Source: WLND01 sp040398845 (GTDB lineage: Bacteria > Actinomycetota > Actinomycetes > S36-B12). Taken from it: 64,000 bases of DNA. How positions within the stretch are numbered: position 1 is the first letter of the stretch; the number at the start of each line of letters is the position of its first letter. Shown here piece by piece: positions 44,664 through 53,257 of the stretch. The notes under the pieces were generated by a model. The model was not told the origin of the DNA. It saw nothing but the letters and a program-made list of their open reading frames with translations, and did no database searches. Position numbers and translations under genes: made by a program. The DNA lies in assembly GCA_040398845.1 (NCBI GenBank), contig JBBATH010000004.1, forward strand, positions 178,946 through 242,945. Reading direction: 5' to 3'.

Positions 44664-46109
44664 GTGACACCGCTGAACACGCATGGGACGCCTGCCAACC
44701 TCGCCCACGCACGGCACTGGGTGGCCGGTGCGCCCGACGCCGCGTCAACGGGTGAGACACGACGAGTCACGGGTCCGGCCACCGGCAGCACGACCGGTGA
44801 CTTCACCGTGGGCACTGAAGCCGTGGTCGATCGCAGTGTTATCGCCGCCGCCGAGGCAGGGCCAGGCTGGTGGGGTCTTGGTGCAGAAGCTCGCGGGCAT
44901 CTGCTCGGGCAAGTGGCAAACCGGCTCACAGCTGCTGCGCCCCGACTCGCCGCCCTTGAGTCGCGCGAGATGGGCAAGCCAGTCGCGATGGCCCAGCAGG
45001 ACATCGAGGGGTCGATGGAGTTGTTCCGGACGACCGCCGAATCCGCGGCAAGCTTTTTCGCCCCCGCCTCGCCAGGAGCAAGTCGCACGGCGCACAGACC
45101 GTATGGCGTCGTTGCCCTGATCACACCTTGGAACTACCCGGTATGCCAGGTCACCGACATTCTCGCCGGCCTCCTCGCCGCAGGAAACACGGTCGTAGTA
45201 AAGCCGAGCGAGAAGGCTCCTTTGTCTGTGGCGGCCCTCGGCCCCCTGCTCGACATCCTTCCGCCCGGCGTCGTCAACATCGTGCTCGGAGACGGTGAGG
45301 TTGGAGCCGCCCTCGTAGAGCACCCGCTCGTCGGGCTCGTCCACTTCACCGGCTCTGTCGCCACCGGGCGCAAGGTCGGTGGCGCCGCTGGCGCACGGCT
45401 CATCCCCTGCTTCCTCGAACTCGGCGGCAAGGACGCTCTCGTGATCGATCAAGGTGTCGACGTAGCCAAGGCAGCCGAGCTCGCGGCCAGCGGCGGGTGG
45501 ATGAACACCGGCCAGGTGTGCACTTCGATCGAACGCGTCTACGTCCATCGCGCTGTAGCCGACGAATTCGTGTCCGCGCTGATACACGAATCCGCATCCT
45601 GGCCAATGGGATCCGGTCAGGATCCCGACACTCGTTTGGGACCGCTTGTGGATGCCCGTCAGCGGGATTCCGTTCACCAGCACGTGACCGAGGCGAGGCT
45701 CGCCGGAGCCGAGGTGCCAATCGGCGGTAAGCCATTACCCGGCCCGGGCTTCTTCTATCCCGCAACCGTGGTCGTCGGTGCACCTGATGACAGCAGGCTC
45801 ATGACAGAAGAGACCTTCGGGCCGGTCATCGCTATTCGCATCGTGAGTTCCTTCGAGGAGGGGCTTCGATTGGCCGACACCGGCGCTTATGGTCTCAGCG
45901 CGTCGGCACTGACCAACGACCCGGCACATATTGAGCTCGCAGCCGCTCTCGACGCAGGCGCCGTGACCATCAACGGCGGTGGCGACGGCCCCGCGGATGC
46001 ACCCTTCGAACCGGCAAGGTGCAGCGGCATGGGGCGTGTGTTTTGGGGTCCGCGATCGCTCGAGTCATTCACCCGACCGTACGCAGTGAGCATCGGAGGC
46101 AAGGCATGA
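44664..46109 (+). CDS. Aldehyde dehydrogenase family protein
   Basis: The 481-residue ALDH has LITPWNYPVCQVTDILAGLLAAGNTVVVKPSEKAP (cofactor Lys), HFTGSVATGRKVG, IPCFLELGGKDALVID (Glu), MNTGQVCTSIERVYVH (catalytic Cys) and TEETFGPVIAI. The GTG at 44664 follows GGAGAGA; the frame upstream of it is not coding. It is divergent from the peptide transporter and overlaps the next small gene by 4 nt. It may oxidise the aldehyde formed after PLP-decarboxylase and amine oxidation steps; that is inference. Confidence 0.92.
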   Translation: MTPLNTHGTPANLAHARHWVAGAPDAASTGETRRVTGPATGSTTGDFTVGTEAVVDRSVIAAAEAGPGWWGLGAEARGHLLGQVANRLTAAAPRLAALESREMGKPVAMAQQDIEGSMELFRTTAESAASFFAPASPGASRTAHRPYGVVALITPWNYPVCQVTDILAGLLAAGNTVVVKPSEKAPLSVAALGPLLDILPPGVVNIVLGDGEVGAALVEHPLVGLVHFTGSVATGRKVGGAAGARLIPCFLELGGKDALVIDQGVDVAKAAELAASGGWMNTGQVCTSIERVYVHRAVADEFVSALIHESASWPMGSGQDPDTRLGPLVDARQRDSVHQHVTEARLAGAEVPIGGKPLPGPGFFYPATVVVGAPDDSRLMTEETFGPVIAIRIVSSFEEGLRLADTGAYGLSASALTNDPAHIELAAALDAGAVTINGGGDGPADAPFEPARCSGMGRVFWGPRSLESFTRPYAVSIGGKA

Positions 46110-46519
46110 GTCGCGACGAGTCCGACGTCCGCGCCACACTCACCGGCTGGTACACCGCTATGTCATCACACGACATCGCTGCCGTAGGCGCCGCACTCTC
46201 CGAATCGTTTCTCCTCGTCGAGCACGACCAACTCCTCGACCGCGACCAGTTGATCGAGATGCTGTCGGGCGAAATCGACGACAAACTCATCGCAGACTTG
46301 AGTGAATTTCACGTCACGGTGCAAGGGGATGTCGCCTGGAGCACGCACCGCAACCACGAGGTCTACACCCCGGCTTCGGGAGTACCGATACGGCTTGAGT
46401 TCCTGGAAACAGTCGTGCTCGTTCGACGTGACGGGCACTGGTTCATCGACCGTTACCACGCGACGCGGCTGTCACCAGCAACACTCTATAGACGTTATCC
46501 GGCGCTATTCATAAACTAA
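46106..46519 (+). CDS. SnoaL-like / DUF4440 nuclear-transport-factor-2-fold protein
   Basis: The 137-residue single-domain protein reads SDVRATLTGWYTAMSSHDIAAVGAALSESFLLVEHDQLLDRDQLIEML and HVTVQGDVAWSTHRNHEVY, then VPIRLEFLETVVLVRRDGHWFIDRYHATRL, the NTF2/SnoaL pattern. The ATG overlaps the ALDH stop (ATGA), so it is translated together with it. The function may be accessory; the substrate is unknown. It converges with the DUF5615 toxin gene. Confidence 0.82.
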   Translation: MSRDESDVRATLTGWYTAMSSHDIAAVGAALSESFLLVEHDQLLDRDQLIEMLSGEIDDKLIADLSEFHVTVQGDVAWSTHRNHEVYTPASGVPIRLEFLETVVLVRRDGHWFIDRYHATRLSPATLYRRYPALFIN

Positions 46520-46535
46520 ATTGCGAAGGACAGTT

Positions 46536-46934
46536 CTACGCCGTGATGAAGGTGCAGGATGTCTGCAAGCGGAGCGTCCCGGTTCGCAGGGCCTTCTCAA
46601 GGGCGGTCACGACATTTCCGACGAACGCACGATCTTGACGAAACGTCTGACTGTCCAAGCAGGCAATGCCCGGATGGACTCGACCCGCGTCACGCCACTG
46701 CCGATCCAACACGACAAAGTCTCGGACGTTGCGGGTAACGACGACACGGTTCACACCCGTGGCGTAAGTGAGCACCTCCTCGTCGGAAATACCGGACATA
46801 CCCTGAATCTCCGTGAGGGCGACTGCATCAATCCCGCGCTTACGCAATTGCTCGGCGATAGCAGGGCTCAACATCTCATCCAGCAGGATCGCTCGAGCGG
46901 TAGGTTCCTGAGTGTCAGCCTTCGTCGGGCTCAT
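46536..46934 (-). CDS. DUF5615 PIN-like domain protein (predicted toxin)
   Basis: The 132-residue protein has the DUF5615 pattern: ILLDEMLSPAIAEQLRKRGIDAVALTEIQGMSGISDEEVLTYATGVNRVVVTRNVRDFVVLDRQW. It has early Asp/Glu and late Asp acid residues typical of PIN-like RNases. The gene overlaps the DUF433-like gene by 4 nt, the organisation of a predicted type II toxin-antitoxin pair. Confidence 0.82.
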   Translation of the reverse strand: MSPTKADTQEPTARAILLDEMLSPAIAEQLRKRGIDAVALTEIQGMSGISDEEVLTYATGVNRVVVTRNVRDFVVLDRQWRDAGRVHPGIACLDSQTFRQDRAFVGNVVTALEKALRTGTLRLQTSCTFITA

Positions 46935-47371
46935 GTGCCAAGCAGTGCATTCGACCGAGCAAAGGTAGTTCGCAACGCCTCCTCAGCCGACGCGGCTTCA
47001 GCAATCTGCGCATCAATCTCGCCGGGAAACTCCCCGTAGTAATCCATCGCTAGTCGGACGTGCTTCGCACTGACACCGCCATTCGCGGACACAAGTTCGA
47101 GAACGTCAATAGGAGTCAATAAGGCTTCCGCTTTTCTCGTTTCCATGATCACCCGGATCACCTCCCACACGTCAGGGCCACCGGCAATGACCGCCCTCCG
47201 TCCAGCAGCGCCGTCGCGAAACACGATCCCCGGGTGAGAGTCCATGCGGAGGCCTTCCTCGACAAACCGAGCCGCAGCAGATGCACTCGTCACCCCCGAG
47301 TGGCGGGTCGCATAGGAACTCAATCGCTCCAGGGTACTTATCTCCAGTCGAATCGACCGCGGGCTACTCAT
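46931..47371 (-). CDS. DUF433-like antitoxin partner of DUF5615
   Basis: The 146-residue protein has an N-terminal ribbon/helix part (RSIRLEISTLERLSSYATRHSGVTSASAAARFVEEGLRMDSHPGIVFRDGAAGRRAVIAGGPDVWEVI), then the DUF433-type helix-turn-helix TPIDVLELVSANGGVSAKHVRLAMDYYGEFPGEIDAQI. DUF433 proteins pair with DUF5615 PIN-like proteins. It comes first in the operon and overlaps the toxin gene by 4 nt. Confidence 0.8.
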   Translation of the reverse strand: MSSPRSIRLEISTLERLSSYATRHSGVTSASAAARFVEEGLRMDSHPGIVFRDGAAGRRAVIAGGPDVWEVIRVIMETRKAEALLTPIDVLELVSANGGVSAKHVRLAMDYYGEFPGEIDAQIAEAASAEEALRTTFARSNALLGT

Positions 47372-47396
47372 GGCTACAATGTAGTCGAAGCAACCA

Positions 47397-49163
47397 TTAG
47401 CGCGACGTTCCCAGCGGCAGGTTTAGTACCGCTGGATCAGTTGCGCGGTGGACGAGTTGCATGGTGACGACCGGATGAGACGTAAGCCCGTCGGAGGCCG
47501 GCAGGATGAGCGGTGACCAGGCGGCGCGGATCGTCAGGCGCAGGCGGGATCCGCGGCCCAGTTCGCGGGAGCAGAACCTGAAATCGGTGATGTCGACCTC
47601 GTTCTCCTCGCCGGGCACCAGCGGCTGCGGTTCTCCACCGCGATCGCGCAGGGAGAGTCGGATCAGGTCGCTGGACAGAAAAATCGTCTGACCGTCGGGG
47701 CGGACCTCGTGCAGCAGGATCGACAGGTCGGCGTCATCGGCATCCGGGATCACGCGCAGGCGCAGCGCCGGCTTGCCGGTAAGCGTCAGCGGCTCCATGA
47801 ACGGGGCGCTGTGGTAAATCACGCCCTCGCCGTCGATGGACACCGTGAACAGCTGGTTCGTCGGGTCATTGCCGCCCTGCGTCATGAGCAGGCTGTTGTA
47901 CGAGAGTGCGAACAGCGGGTTGTCCGGCGCAGCGCCGGGACGCGGCTCGAGCTCGAGGCGCCGAGTACGGGGGTCGGCCGGGTCGAGCCGGATGCTGTAG
48001 TCCGGACCATCACCCGGATCAGCCGCGAGCCATCCCGAGTGGAACACGTCATTGGGCCCGGGCGTCGACACCGGGTACATGCCTTTCGTCGTTACGGTCG
48101 CCTCACCGAGGGCACCTGCCGACCGCCACTCCTCCGCACCCGCCACGTAGTACACGACTCGATCGGTGAGCAGGTCAGGCGCAGGCTCGCCGTACAGCAC
48201 ATGGCGGAACCAGTCGGTGCGCAGCGCGCGGAGATCGACTTTGGCGGCCTCTCCGAAGTGCAGGTCACCGACAACGTTGTGGCCAGAATCGGTGCCCGCA
48301 TGATCCCAGGGCCCGATGAGCAGATGACTTGCAGCGCGTGTGTCGGCAGGAGCTAGCTGCTCGAATCGCGCCCAGTGGTGCAGCGTGCCGGCGAGGCAGT
48401 CGTCATGGGTTCCGCTCACAGTCAGCACCGGCGCTGCGATTCGGGCGACCTGGTCATCCGGGGCGGAGTACACGTCCCAGGCCGGCCCGACATCGGGGGT
48501 CTCCATGAAGGCTCGCAGCGGGGCATCGTGGGGAACCCCGAATGCCTCCCCCGCTGTCCAGACTGGTCGCCCCTCGTCGATTGCGTCGTTGATCTCTTGG
48601 ACCCACAGTCCGTTGTCAGCACCGGATAGTGCGTAATTGGCCCTGCCCCACACCATTCCGCGCCACTTAGCGTCGTAAAAGTTCGGGATGCCCCCGCGAG
48701 GGATGTCGATGGCCGTCGCGAATGCTGCCGCAGGCGACGCCGCTGCAATCGCCGGGTGACCGGTCCCGAGCATCAGCCACTGGTTCTGGCCGGTGTACGA
48801 GCCGCCGTAGAGCACCACCCGGCCGTCGCTCCACGGCTGCTGGATGATCCACTCGATGAGGTCGTAGCCATCCTGGGCGTCGTGGGCCGTCGGGACGAAA
48901 TCGCCCTCGGAATCGCCGCGCCCGCGTACGTCGCCGACCACGTACGCGAAGCCCCAACCCGGGAAGTACTGCCCCTCCGCATGAGTTGTCTCAATCGTGT
49001 AAGGGGTCAATTCCACGACCGCAGGCACTCCCACCGTGAGGGCGCGTGGCTGATACACCGCCACGTTCAACCCGACGCCGTCGCGCATCGGAACGCGATG
49101 TCGACCCATGCGAACACCATGCGATGGGCCGAGGTCGACGCGGGTGCTGATCGAGACGGTCAT
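47397..49163 (-). CDS. CocE/NonD-family hydrolase (X-Pro dipeptidyl-peptidase-like), copy 2
   Basis: The 588-residue paralog of the 35647-37449 protein has HRVPMRDGVGLNVAVYQP, VVGDVRGRGDSEGDF, LYGGSYTGQNQWLML (nucleophile Ser), VLTVSGTHDDCLAGTLHHWARFEQL (Asp), and a PepX_C jelly roll. Shared cap and tail segments (DLTVGG-like FHSGWLAADPGDGPDYSIRLDP) show common ancestry. GGAG precedes the ATG at 49163. It is a serine esterase/amidase, presumably cytoplasmic as no signal peptide is seen. Confidence 0.9.
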   Translation of the reverse strand: MTVSISTRVDLGPSHGVRMGRHRVPMRDGVGLNVAVYQPRALTVGVPAVVELTPYTIETTHAEGQYFPGWGFAYVVGDVRGRGDSEGDFVPTAHDAQDGYDLIEWIIQQPWSDGRVVLYGGSYTGQNQWLMLGTGHPAIAAASPAAAFATAIDIPRGGIPNFYDAKWRGMVWGRANYALSGADNGLWVQEINDAIDEGRPVWTAGEAFGVPHDAPLRAFMETPDVGPAWDVYSAPDDQVARIAAPVLTVSGTHDDCLAGTLHHWARFEQLAPADTRAASHLLIGPWDHAGTDSGHNVVGDLHFGEAAKVDLRALRTDWFRHVLYGEPAPDLLTDRVVYYVAGAEEWRSAGALGEATVTTKGMYPVSTPGPNDVFHSGWLAADPGDGPDYSIRLDPADPRTRRLELEPRPGAAPDNPLFALSYNSLLMTQGGNDPTNQLFTVSIDGEGVIYHSAPFMEPLTLTGKPALRLRVIPDADDADLSILLHEVRPDGQTIFLSSDLIRLSLRDRGGEPQPLVPGEENEVDITDFRFCSRELGRGSRLRLTIRAAWSPLILPASDGLTSHPVVTMQLVHRATDPAVLNLPLGTSR

Positions 49164-49222
49164 GGATACTCCCCATCATTGGCTGGCTCTTCGTAAGTTC
49201 CTTCTGTTAGCTTCGCACTCTA

Positions 49223-50148
49223 CTAGCGGCCCTCGACGGGTACGTCGGGCCCGATCGACGGGCCGAGCCGCACGATAAAGAATCGCAGGATCCGGTCGCC
49301 GATCCCCGGAAGGTCCTCGTGCTCGAAGTCAGGGTAAATGGTCACCTGCTTCTCGGACGTGACCTTGTTATGGGCGGCGAACTGCCTTGATGGCGGACAG
49401 ATCAGGTCCATGAGCCCCGTGTGCATCATGACGCTTGCCCGGACCCGAGGGGCCAAGTGCTGCACGTCGATATAGCCCAGGGTGAGCCACATCTGCTCCA
49501 CGGACTCGTGCAACGGATCGAACCGCCGCAGATAGTCACGCAGCTCGGCGTAGGCGTTAACCGCGAGGTCTAGGTCCCAGACTCGGCGGTAGTCGGAGAG
49601 GAAGGGGAACACTGGGACCGCGGCACGGACGCGGGGCTCGAGGGCCGCGCACGCCAAGGTGAGTCCACCGCCCTGCGACTCCCCGGTCGCACCGACGCGG
49701 GCAGGATCGACCTCGGGTCGCTCCATCAGAATTTGGGCGGCTTGAACCGTGTCGAGAAAGTGCCGTCGGACGAGGAGCTCCCGGGGATCGACATCAAGGC
49801 CACGGATGATGTGTCCGACAAGTGAAGTGCCGGCCAAACCCCCCGACTCCTGAGATAGTCCCCCCTGTCCACGGGAGTCCAGGGCCAGCACTGAGAAACC
49901 CTGCGCGACGTAGGGCAGGAGACGAAACCAGTCCGGACTGGCGGCGTAGTAGCCGTGGAACACCACGATTCCCGGGTGCGGTGGCGCACCCAAGCTGGGT
50001 CTGAGGTACTTGGCGTGCAATCTGGTGCAACGGACCCCGGTGAACCAAAGGTCGAAGCAATTGGCATAGGTGGCCGGATGATCAACGGGCGCGGGTTGGT
50101 CCCCTGATAGGCGTGCAGTTCAGCGAGCGGAAGATCGAAGGCTGGCAT
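49223..50148 (-). pseudogene. Acetyl-xylan esterase / cephalosporin-C deacetylase (AXE1) family, frameshifted
   Basis: The downstream part (50020-49223) is a good AXE1 domain: KYLRPSLGAPPHPGIVVFHGYYAASPDW, SVLALDSRGQGG, ATGESQGGGLTLACAAL (nucleophile Ser), and ICPPSRQFAAHNKVTSEKQVTIYPDFEHE. The normal N-terminus MPAFDLPLAELHAYQGTNPRP starts at 50148 with AGGAG upstream but is in another frame. The frames meet near 50090 at ...VDHPATYANCFDLWFTGV, and about 40-60 residues normally found there are missing. A deletion with frameshift is the simplest reading. AXE1 enzymes remove acetyl groups from sugars or cephalosporins. Confidence 0.8.
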
Positions 50149-50175
50149 GCGAACTCCTAGTGGCGGAATTACATG

Positions 50176-50188
50176 ATAAGAATCTTAT
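50176..50188. promoter_or_regulatory. Palindrome ATAAGAATCTTAT upstream of the AXE1 gene
   Basis: A 13-bp palindrome with 6-bp arms, 28-40 nt upstream of the esterase start and overlapping the regulator's stop codon. Its reverse strand, ATAAGATTCTTAT, matches CATAAGATTCTT upstream of the enolase gene at 51021 and the CATAAGATT upstream of the GNAT gene. Confidence 0.6.
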
Positions 50189-50964
50189 ATTTGGCCTCTC
50201 GCCCGCCGTGCGGGAATTGGCTCGGTCATCGCCTCGATGATCCCAACGAAAGCTAAGCCCGAGATCGGCACGCCCCGGGTGTCGCTGCGGCGGACGAGTT
50301 CCGGATGCGACCGCTCACGCAGGTTATAGCCCACCTCAAGCGCCTCGATGCTCCACACGATGTCGGCGACCGTCAAGCCGGCCCGTATCCGTCGACCCGC
50401 ATAGGCGATCAACTCCTCGAGCATCCCGCCGAGTACTCGTACATACTCTGCGTTGGCCTTTCGCTCTGCCCGCCGGATCCGCTTCGGCGCGACAAACGCC
50501 GACAGGCCTGCGGCCAACGACAGCTCCACCGACTCACGTGGCTGCAAAGACTCCCCCGACATCGCTGCAACCACGCCTGTCAGCGGCAGCCCCGCCTCCA
50601 TCGCCGTACCTATCGCCTCTCGCGTCCGCGCCTCCCACGGCACCGCCACCTTGCGCATGATCCGATCGAGCAACTCGTCCTGGAAGGCGGTCTGGCTCTC
50701 CCAGATCTGGTACGCCGCCCCCGTCGTCATCGACGTCTCACCTTCTAGCCGCGCATTAATGCTGGCGAGCACCTCGGTGATGCGCAGCGCTGCCAGCGGA
50801 TTCAGACTGTCCGACCCCTGCGTGAGCCGCTCCACGAGCAAGTCCTCGGCCTCCTGCAGAAGGAGTTCGCGTGTCTCCTCACGCGGGCGCCGGCGACGCG
50901 CGACAGGCTCATTCACCTCCGCTGGCTTCTTCGAGCCGCGTGGCACGCGGGACTGATTCGTCAC
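50185..50964 (-). CDS. TetR-like transcriptional regulator
   Basis: The 259-residue protein has a Lys/Arg-rich start, then EETRELLLQEAEDLLVERL, ITEVLASINARLEGETSMTTGAAYQIWESQTAFQDELLDRIMRKV, a TetR-like HTH arrangement. A helical ligand domain follows, ending VADIVWSIEALEVGYNLRERS. The GTG at 50964 is chosen because operator-like repeats at 50999-51032 would otherwise fall inside the gene; ATG 51024 is the alternative. Its position between the enolase and the esterase, with matched palindromes on both sides, marks it as their probable regulator. Confidence 0.7.
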   Translation of the reverse strand: MTNQSRVPRGSKKPAEVNEPVARRRRPREETRELLLQEAEDLLVERLTQGSDSLNPLAALRITEVLASINARLEGETSMTTGAAYQIWESQTAFQDELLDRIMRKVAVPWEARTREAIGTAMEAGLPLTGVVAAMSGESLQPRESVELSLAAGLSAFVAPKRIRRAERKANAEYVRVLGGMLEELIAYAGRRIRAGLTVADIVWSIEALEVGYNLRERSHPELVRRSDTRGVPISGLAFVGIIEAMTEPIPARRARGQI

Positions 50965-50998
50965 TGGTCCAGCGTAGTGATGCAGCCGGGAGAGGTCC

Positions 50999-51034
50999 CG
51001 AATCTTGTAAATCACGGCTTTCATAAGATTCTTC
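50999..51034. promoter_or_regulatory. Inverted GAATCTT...AAGATTC repeat between regulator and enolase gene
   Basis: GAATCTTGTAAA and, 9 nt later, TTCATAAGATTC form 12-nt inverted arms with two mismatches. The right arm repeats the ATAAGATTCTT motif found at 50176-50188 and 31955. Placement between the divergent regulator and enolase starts fits autoregulation plus control of the enolase. Confidence 0.6.
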
Positions 51035-51049
51035 TGATATGACTTGATC

Positions 51050-52174
51050 ATGCGGATCGAACGAATCACCGTCCACCATTGCGCGCTCCCGTTGGTGCGC
51101 CCGTTTCGCACTTCGTTCTTCACCGAGTAATTCAAAGAAGTCCTTCTTCTTGAAATCGAGACGGATCTGGGCGTGGGCTGGGGGGAATGTGTCGCAGCCC
51201 CTGATCCGCTCTACAGCCACGAGTTCAACGACGCGGTCACGCTCGTCTGGCGAGAGCACCTCGTGCCCCGGCTCATTGGTCGGGAACTCGCCGCCGAGGA
51301 AGTTCCTGAATTACTCAAGCCGGTACGCGGCCACCCGATGGCACGCGGCGCACTCGAACTCGCCCTCCTCGATGCTCAACTGCGAGCCTCAGGTGAATCC
51401 TTCGCCGCCTATCTCGGGTCGGTGCATGATCGAATCCCCTGTGGCGTCTCAACCGGCATTCCCGCGGACGACTCAATCGACACCCTGATCGCCGAGGTCG
51501 ATGGCTATGTGGCGGAGGGCTATCGGCGAATCAAACTCAAGATCCAGCCGGACTGGGACATCGAACCGACCAGAGTGATCCGAGAGCGGTATCCGGACAT
51601 TCCCCTTCAGGTCGACGCGAACCAGGCGTATTCGCGAGCCGACATTGAGCACCTCTGCGCACTCGATGAGTTCGATCTCCTGCTGATCGAGCAGCCCATC
51701 CACGAGGAGGATTATCTCGGCCACAAACTGCTTGCCAAGCGGATGCGCACGCCGGTATGCCTCGATGAGTCGGTGCTCTCCGCCGACAACGCCGAGAGCC
51801 TGATCGACTACGGCGCGTGCGAGATCGTCAACATCAAGGCCGGCCGGGTCGGCGGCTACCTCAGTGCCAAGGCGATCCACGACGTCGCGGTCGCACGTGG
51901 TGTGCCTGTTTGGTGCGGCGGAATGGTCGAGACCGGTATCGGCCGAGCGGCAAACATCGCTTTGGCTTCGTTGCCCGGATTCACCCTGCCCGGCGACACC
52001 AGTTCATCCTCGCGGTTCTTCAGCCTTGACGTGACTGAGCCGTTCGTGATGGACGCCGACGGACTGATGACCGTTCCCACTGGGCCAGGGCTCGGCGTCA
52101 CGCCCATACCCGAAGTCCTTGCCGAACTCACCACCTCACGCGAGGACCTCATCGGATCGTCGAAACGCAGGTAG
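51050..52174 (+). pseudogene. N-acylamino-acid racemase / o-succinylbenzoate-synthase-like enolase with in-frame stop
   Basis: From ATG 51050 the frame reads MRIERITVHHCALPLVRPF, RTSFFTE, a TAA at 51128-51130, then FKEVLLLEIETDLGVGWGECVA. The remaining protein is complete: YRRIKLKIQPDWD (catalytic KxK), LQVDANQAY, LIEQPIHEEDY, CLDES, NIKAGRVGG and VWCGGMVETGIGRAANIALASLPGFTLPGDTS, the NSAR/OSBS signature. The stop replaces exactly one residue. If initiation occurs at GTG 51173, the capping-domain strands are lost. It may be a recent nonsense mutation or a base-call error. No menaquinone genes are nearby, so racemisation of N-acyl amino acids is more likely. Confidence 0.82.
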
Positions 52175-52186
52175 CCATGGTGGAAA

Positions 52187-53068
52187 TTAGCCCTTGAGAT
52201 CGGCGAGGACCTCGTCCCACAGAGGGGTCGCATCCTGCCGGAAGTACCCCATGTGACCGAGCGATGTGACCCCCAAATCGCTGGGACGAAGATCGCGGGT
52301 ATTGACCCGGGCGTTGCGGTAGAACGCCATGAATGCATCCCGTGATGCCGGTGGGATCCAGCGGTCGTCGGTTGAGTTGATCGCCACGATGGGGATGTCA
52401 ACCCTTTCGAACAGGGCCACCATTTCAGCACTGATGTCAGGATCCTCGAAGTAGTGGTTCGGGTAACGGCACCAGCGCTTCCACTGCCGGTATACGTCAA
52501 GCGGGAGGTCCTCGCCGAGACCGAGCCGGCTCCACGCGAGGTAGCCCGCACTTCGTGTGACGACCGGTCCGGCGAGGTCCCAGAGCACGCGGACACGCAG
52601 TTGCTCTAGGCGAGGCATGTACCCGCTCCACCCGGTCCCTGTGCCAAAGGCGTGCATGGACTGCAGACGTGACGGGTCAGGCAGCAGCCCGAGCGCTTGG
52701 CCGCCGTATGAGTGGGCGACGAGGTGGGTGCTCAGGTGATCGTCGGCGGTTTCGTCGACGACCGCAGCGAGATCCAGGCGACCCCAGTCGCGATAATCCA
52801 TCCGGAACCCGCGAAGGGTGGCGGGTGCAGAATCCCCGATCCCTCGGTAGTCGAAGGTGACGACCTCGAACCCAGCGCTGGCAGCATGGGAGGCGAATCG
52901 TCGGTAGAACCCCTGCGGCACTCCGGTGGCGCCCGCCATCACGATGCGCGCGCGGGGCTCAGGCACCGAATATCGACGAGCAGCGAGCCGGTAGCCGTCT
53001 GATGCGGTGACATGAAATGTCACTGGCACTACCTCAGGGGCCTGCTCGCCGGGACGATTCGGGCTCAC
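52187..53068 (-). CDS. Alpha/beta hydrolase
   Basis: The 293-residue hydrolase has IVMAGATGVPQGFYRRFASHAASAGFEVVTFDYRGIGDS, the nucleophile elbow VAHSYGGQALGL (Ser), VAINSTDDRWIPP (Asp) and LGHMGYFRQDA (His). Predicted alpha/beta hydrolases of this type act on esters of small molecules; substrate unknown. GTG 53068 is used, with a G-rich site upstream; GTG 53098 is the alternative. A palindrome identical in both arms to that of the TetR gene at 54568 lies 133 nt upstream, so that TetR protein probably represses this gene. Confidence 0.85.
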   Translation of the reverse strand: MSPNRPGEQAPEVVPVTFHVTASDGYRLAARRYSVPEPRARIVMAGATGVPQGFYRRFASHAASAGFEVVTFDYRGIGDSAPATLRGFRMDYRDWGRLDLAAVVDETADDHLSTHLVAHSYGGQALGLLPDPSRLQSMHAFGTGTGWSGYMPRLEQLRVRVLWDLAGPVVTRSAGYLAWSRLGLGEDLPLDVYRQWKRWCRYPNHYFEDPDISAEMVALFERVDIPIVAINSTDDRWIPPASRDAFMAFYRNARVNTRDLRPSDLGVTSLGHMGYFRQDATPLWDEVLADLKG

Positions 53069-53200
53069 CCTTGCCCCTGAATCTCTTGGGGCGCACACAC
53101 TGACCGCTCAAGGAATGAGCCTGATGGCTCGGGGAATTGGACGGGGATGACAGGCACGGCAACTCCTTGCACGGCTCAACGGACAACGAACAACGAACAA

Positions 53201-53220
53201 ACTATGATGGTCATCATAGT
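53201..53220. promoter_or_regulatory. TetR-type operator 1, ACTATGATG-GT-CATCATAGT
   Basis: Perfect 9-bp inverted arms around a GT centre. The same arms with an AT centre occur at 54509-54528 before the tetR gene. Such identical palindromes at a regulator and a nearby catabolic gene define a local TetR regulon. Confidence 0.85.
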
Positions 53221-53257
53221 CGCGCGACCGCATGATCACCGCAGCAACCCGGCTGCA
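53219..53257 (+). pseudogene. Duplicated 5' fragment of the tetR gene
   Basis: The 37-nt segment after the operator matches 54585-54623 in the intact tetR gene with one difference (AACCCGG versus AACTCGG). It encodes the same SRDRMITAATRL start of the DNA-binding domain before diverging. In this copy the 50-odd nt between operator and coding sequence are deleted. It marks the second end of a duplicated block around the cassette at 53379-54355. Confidence 0.8.

Noticed and set aside
51173..52174. Treating the racemase-like gene as intact from GTG 51173
   Set aside because: The sequence upstream to ATG 51050 clearly encodes the family's N-terminal strand on both sides of one TAA, so the gene was longer.
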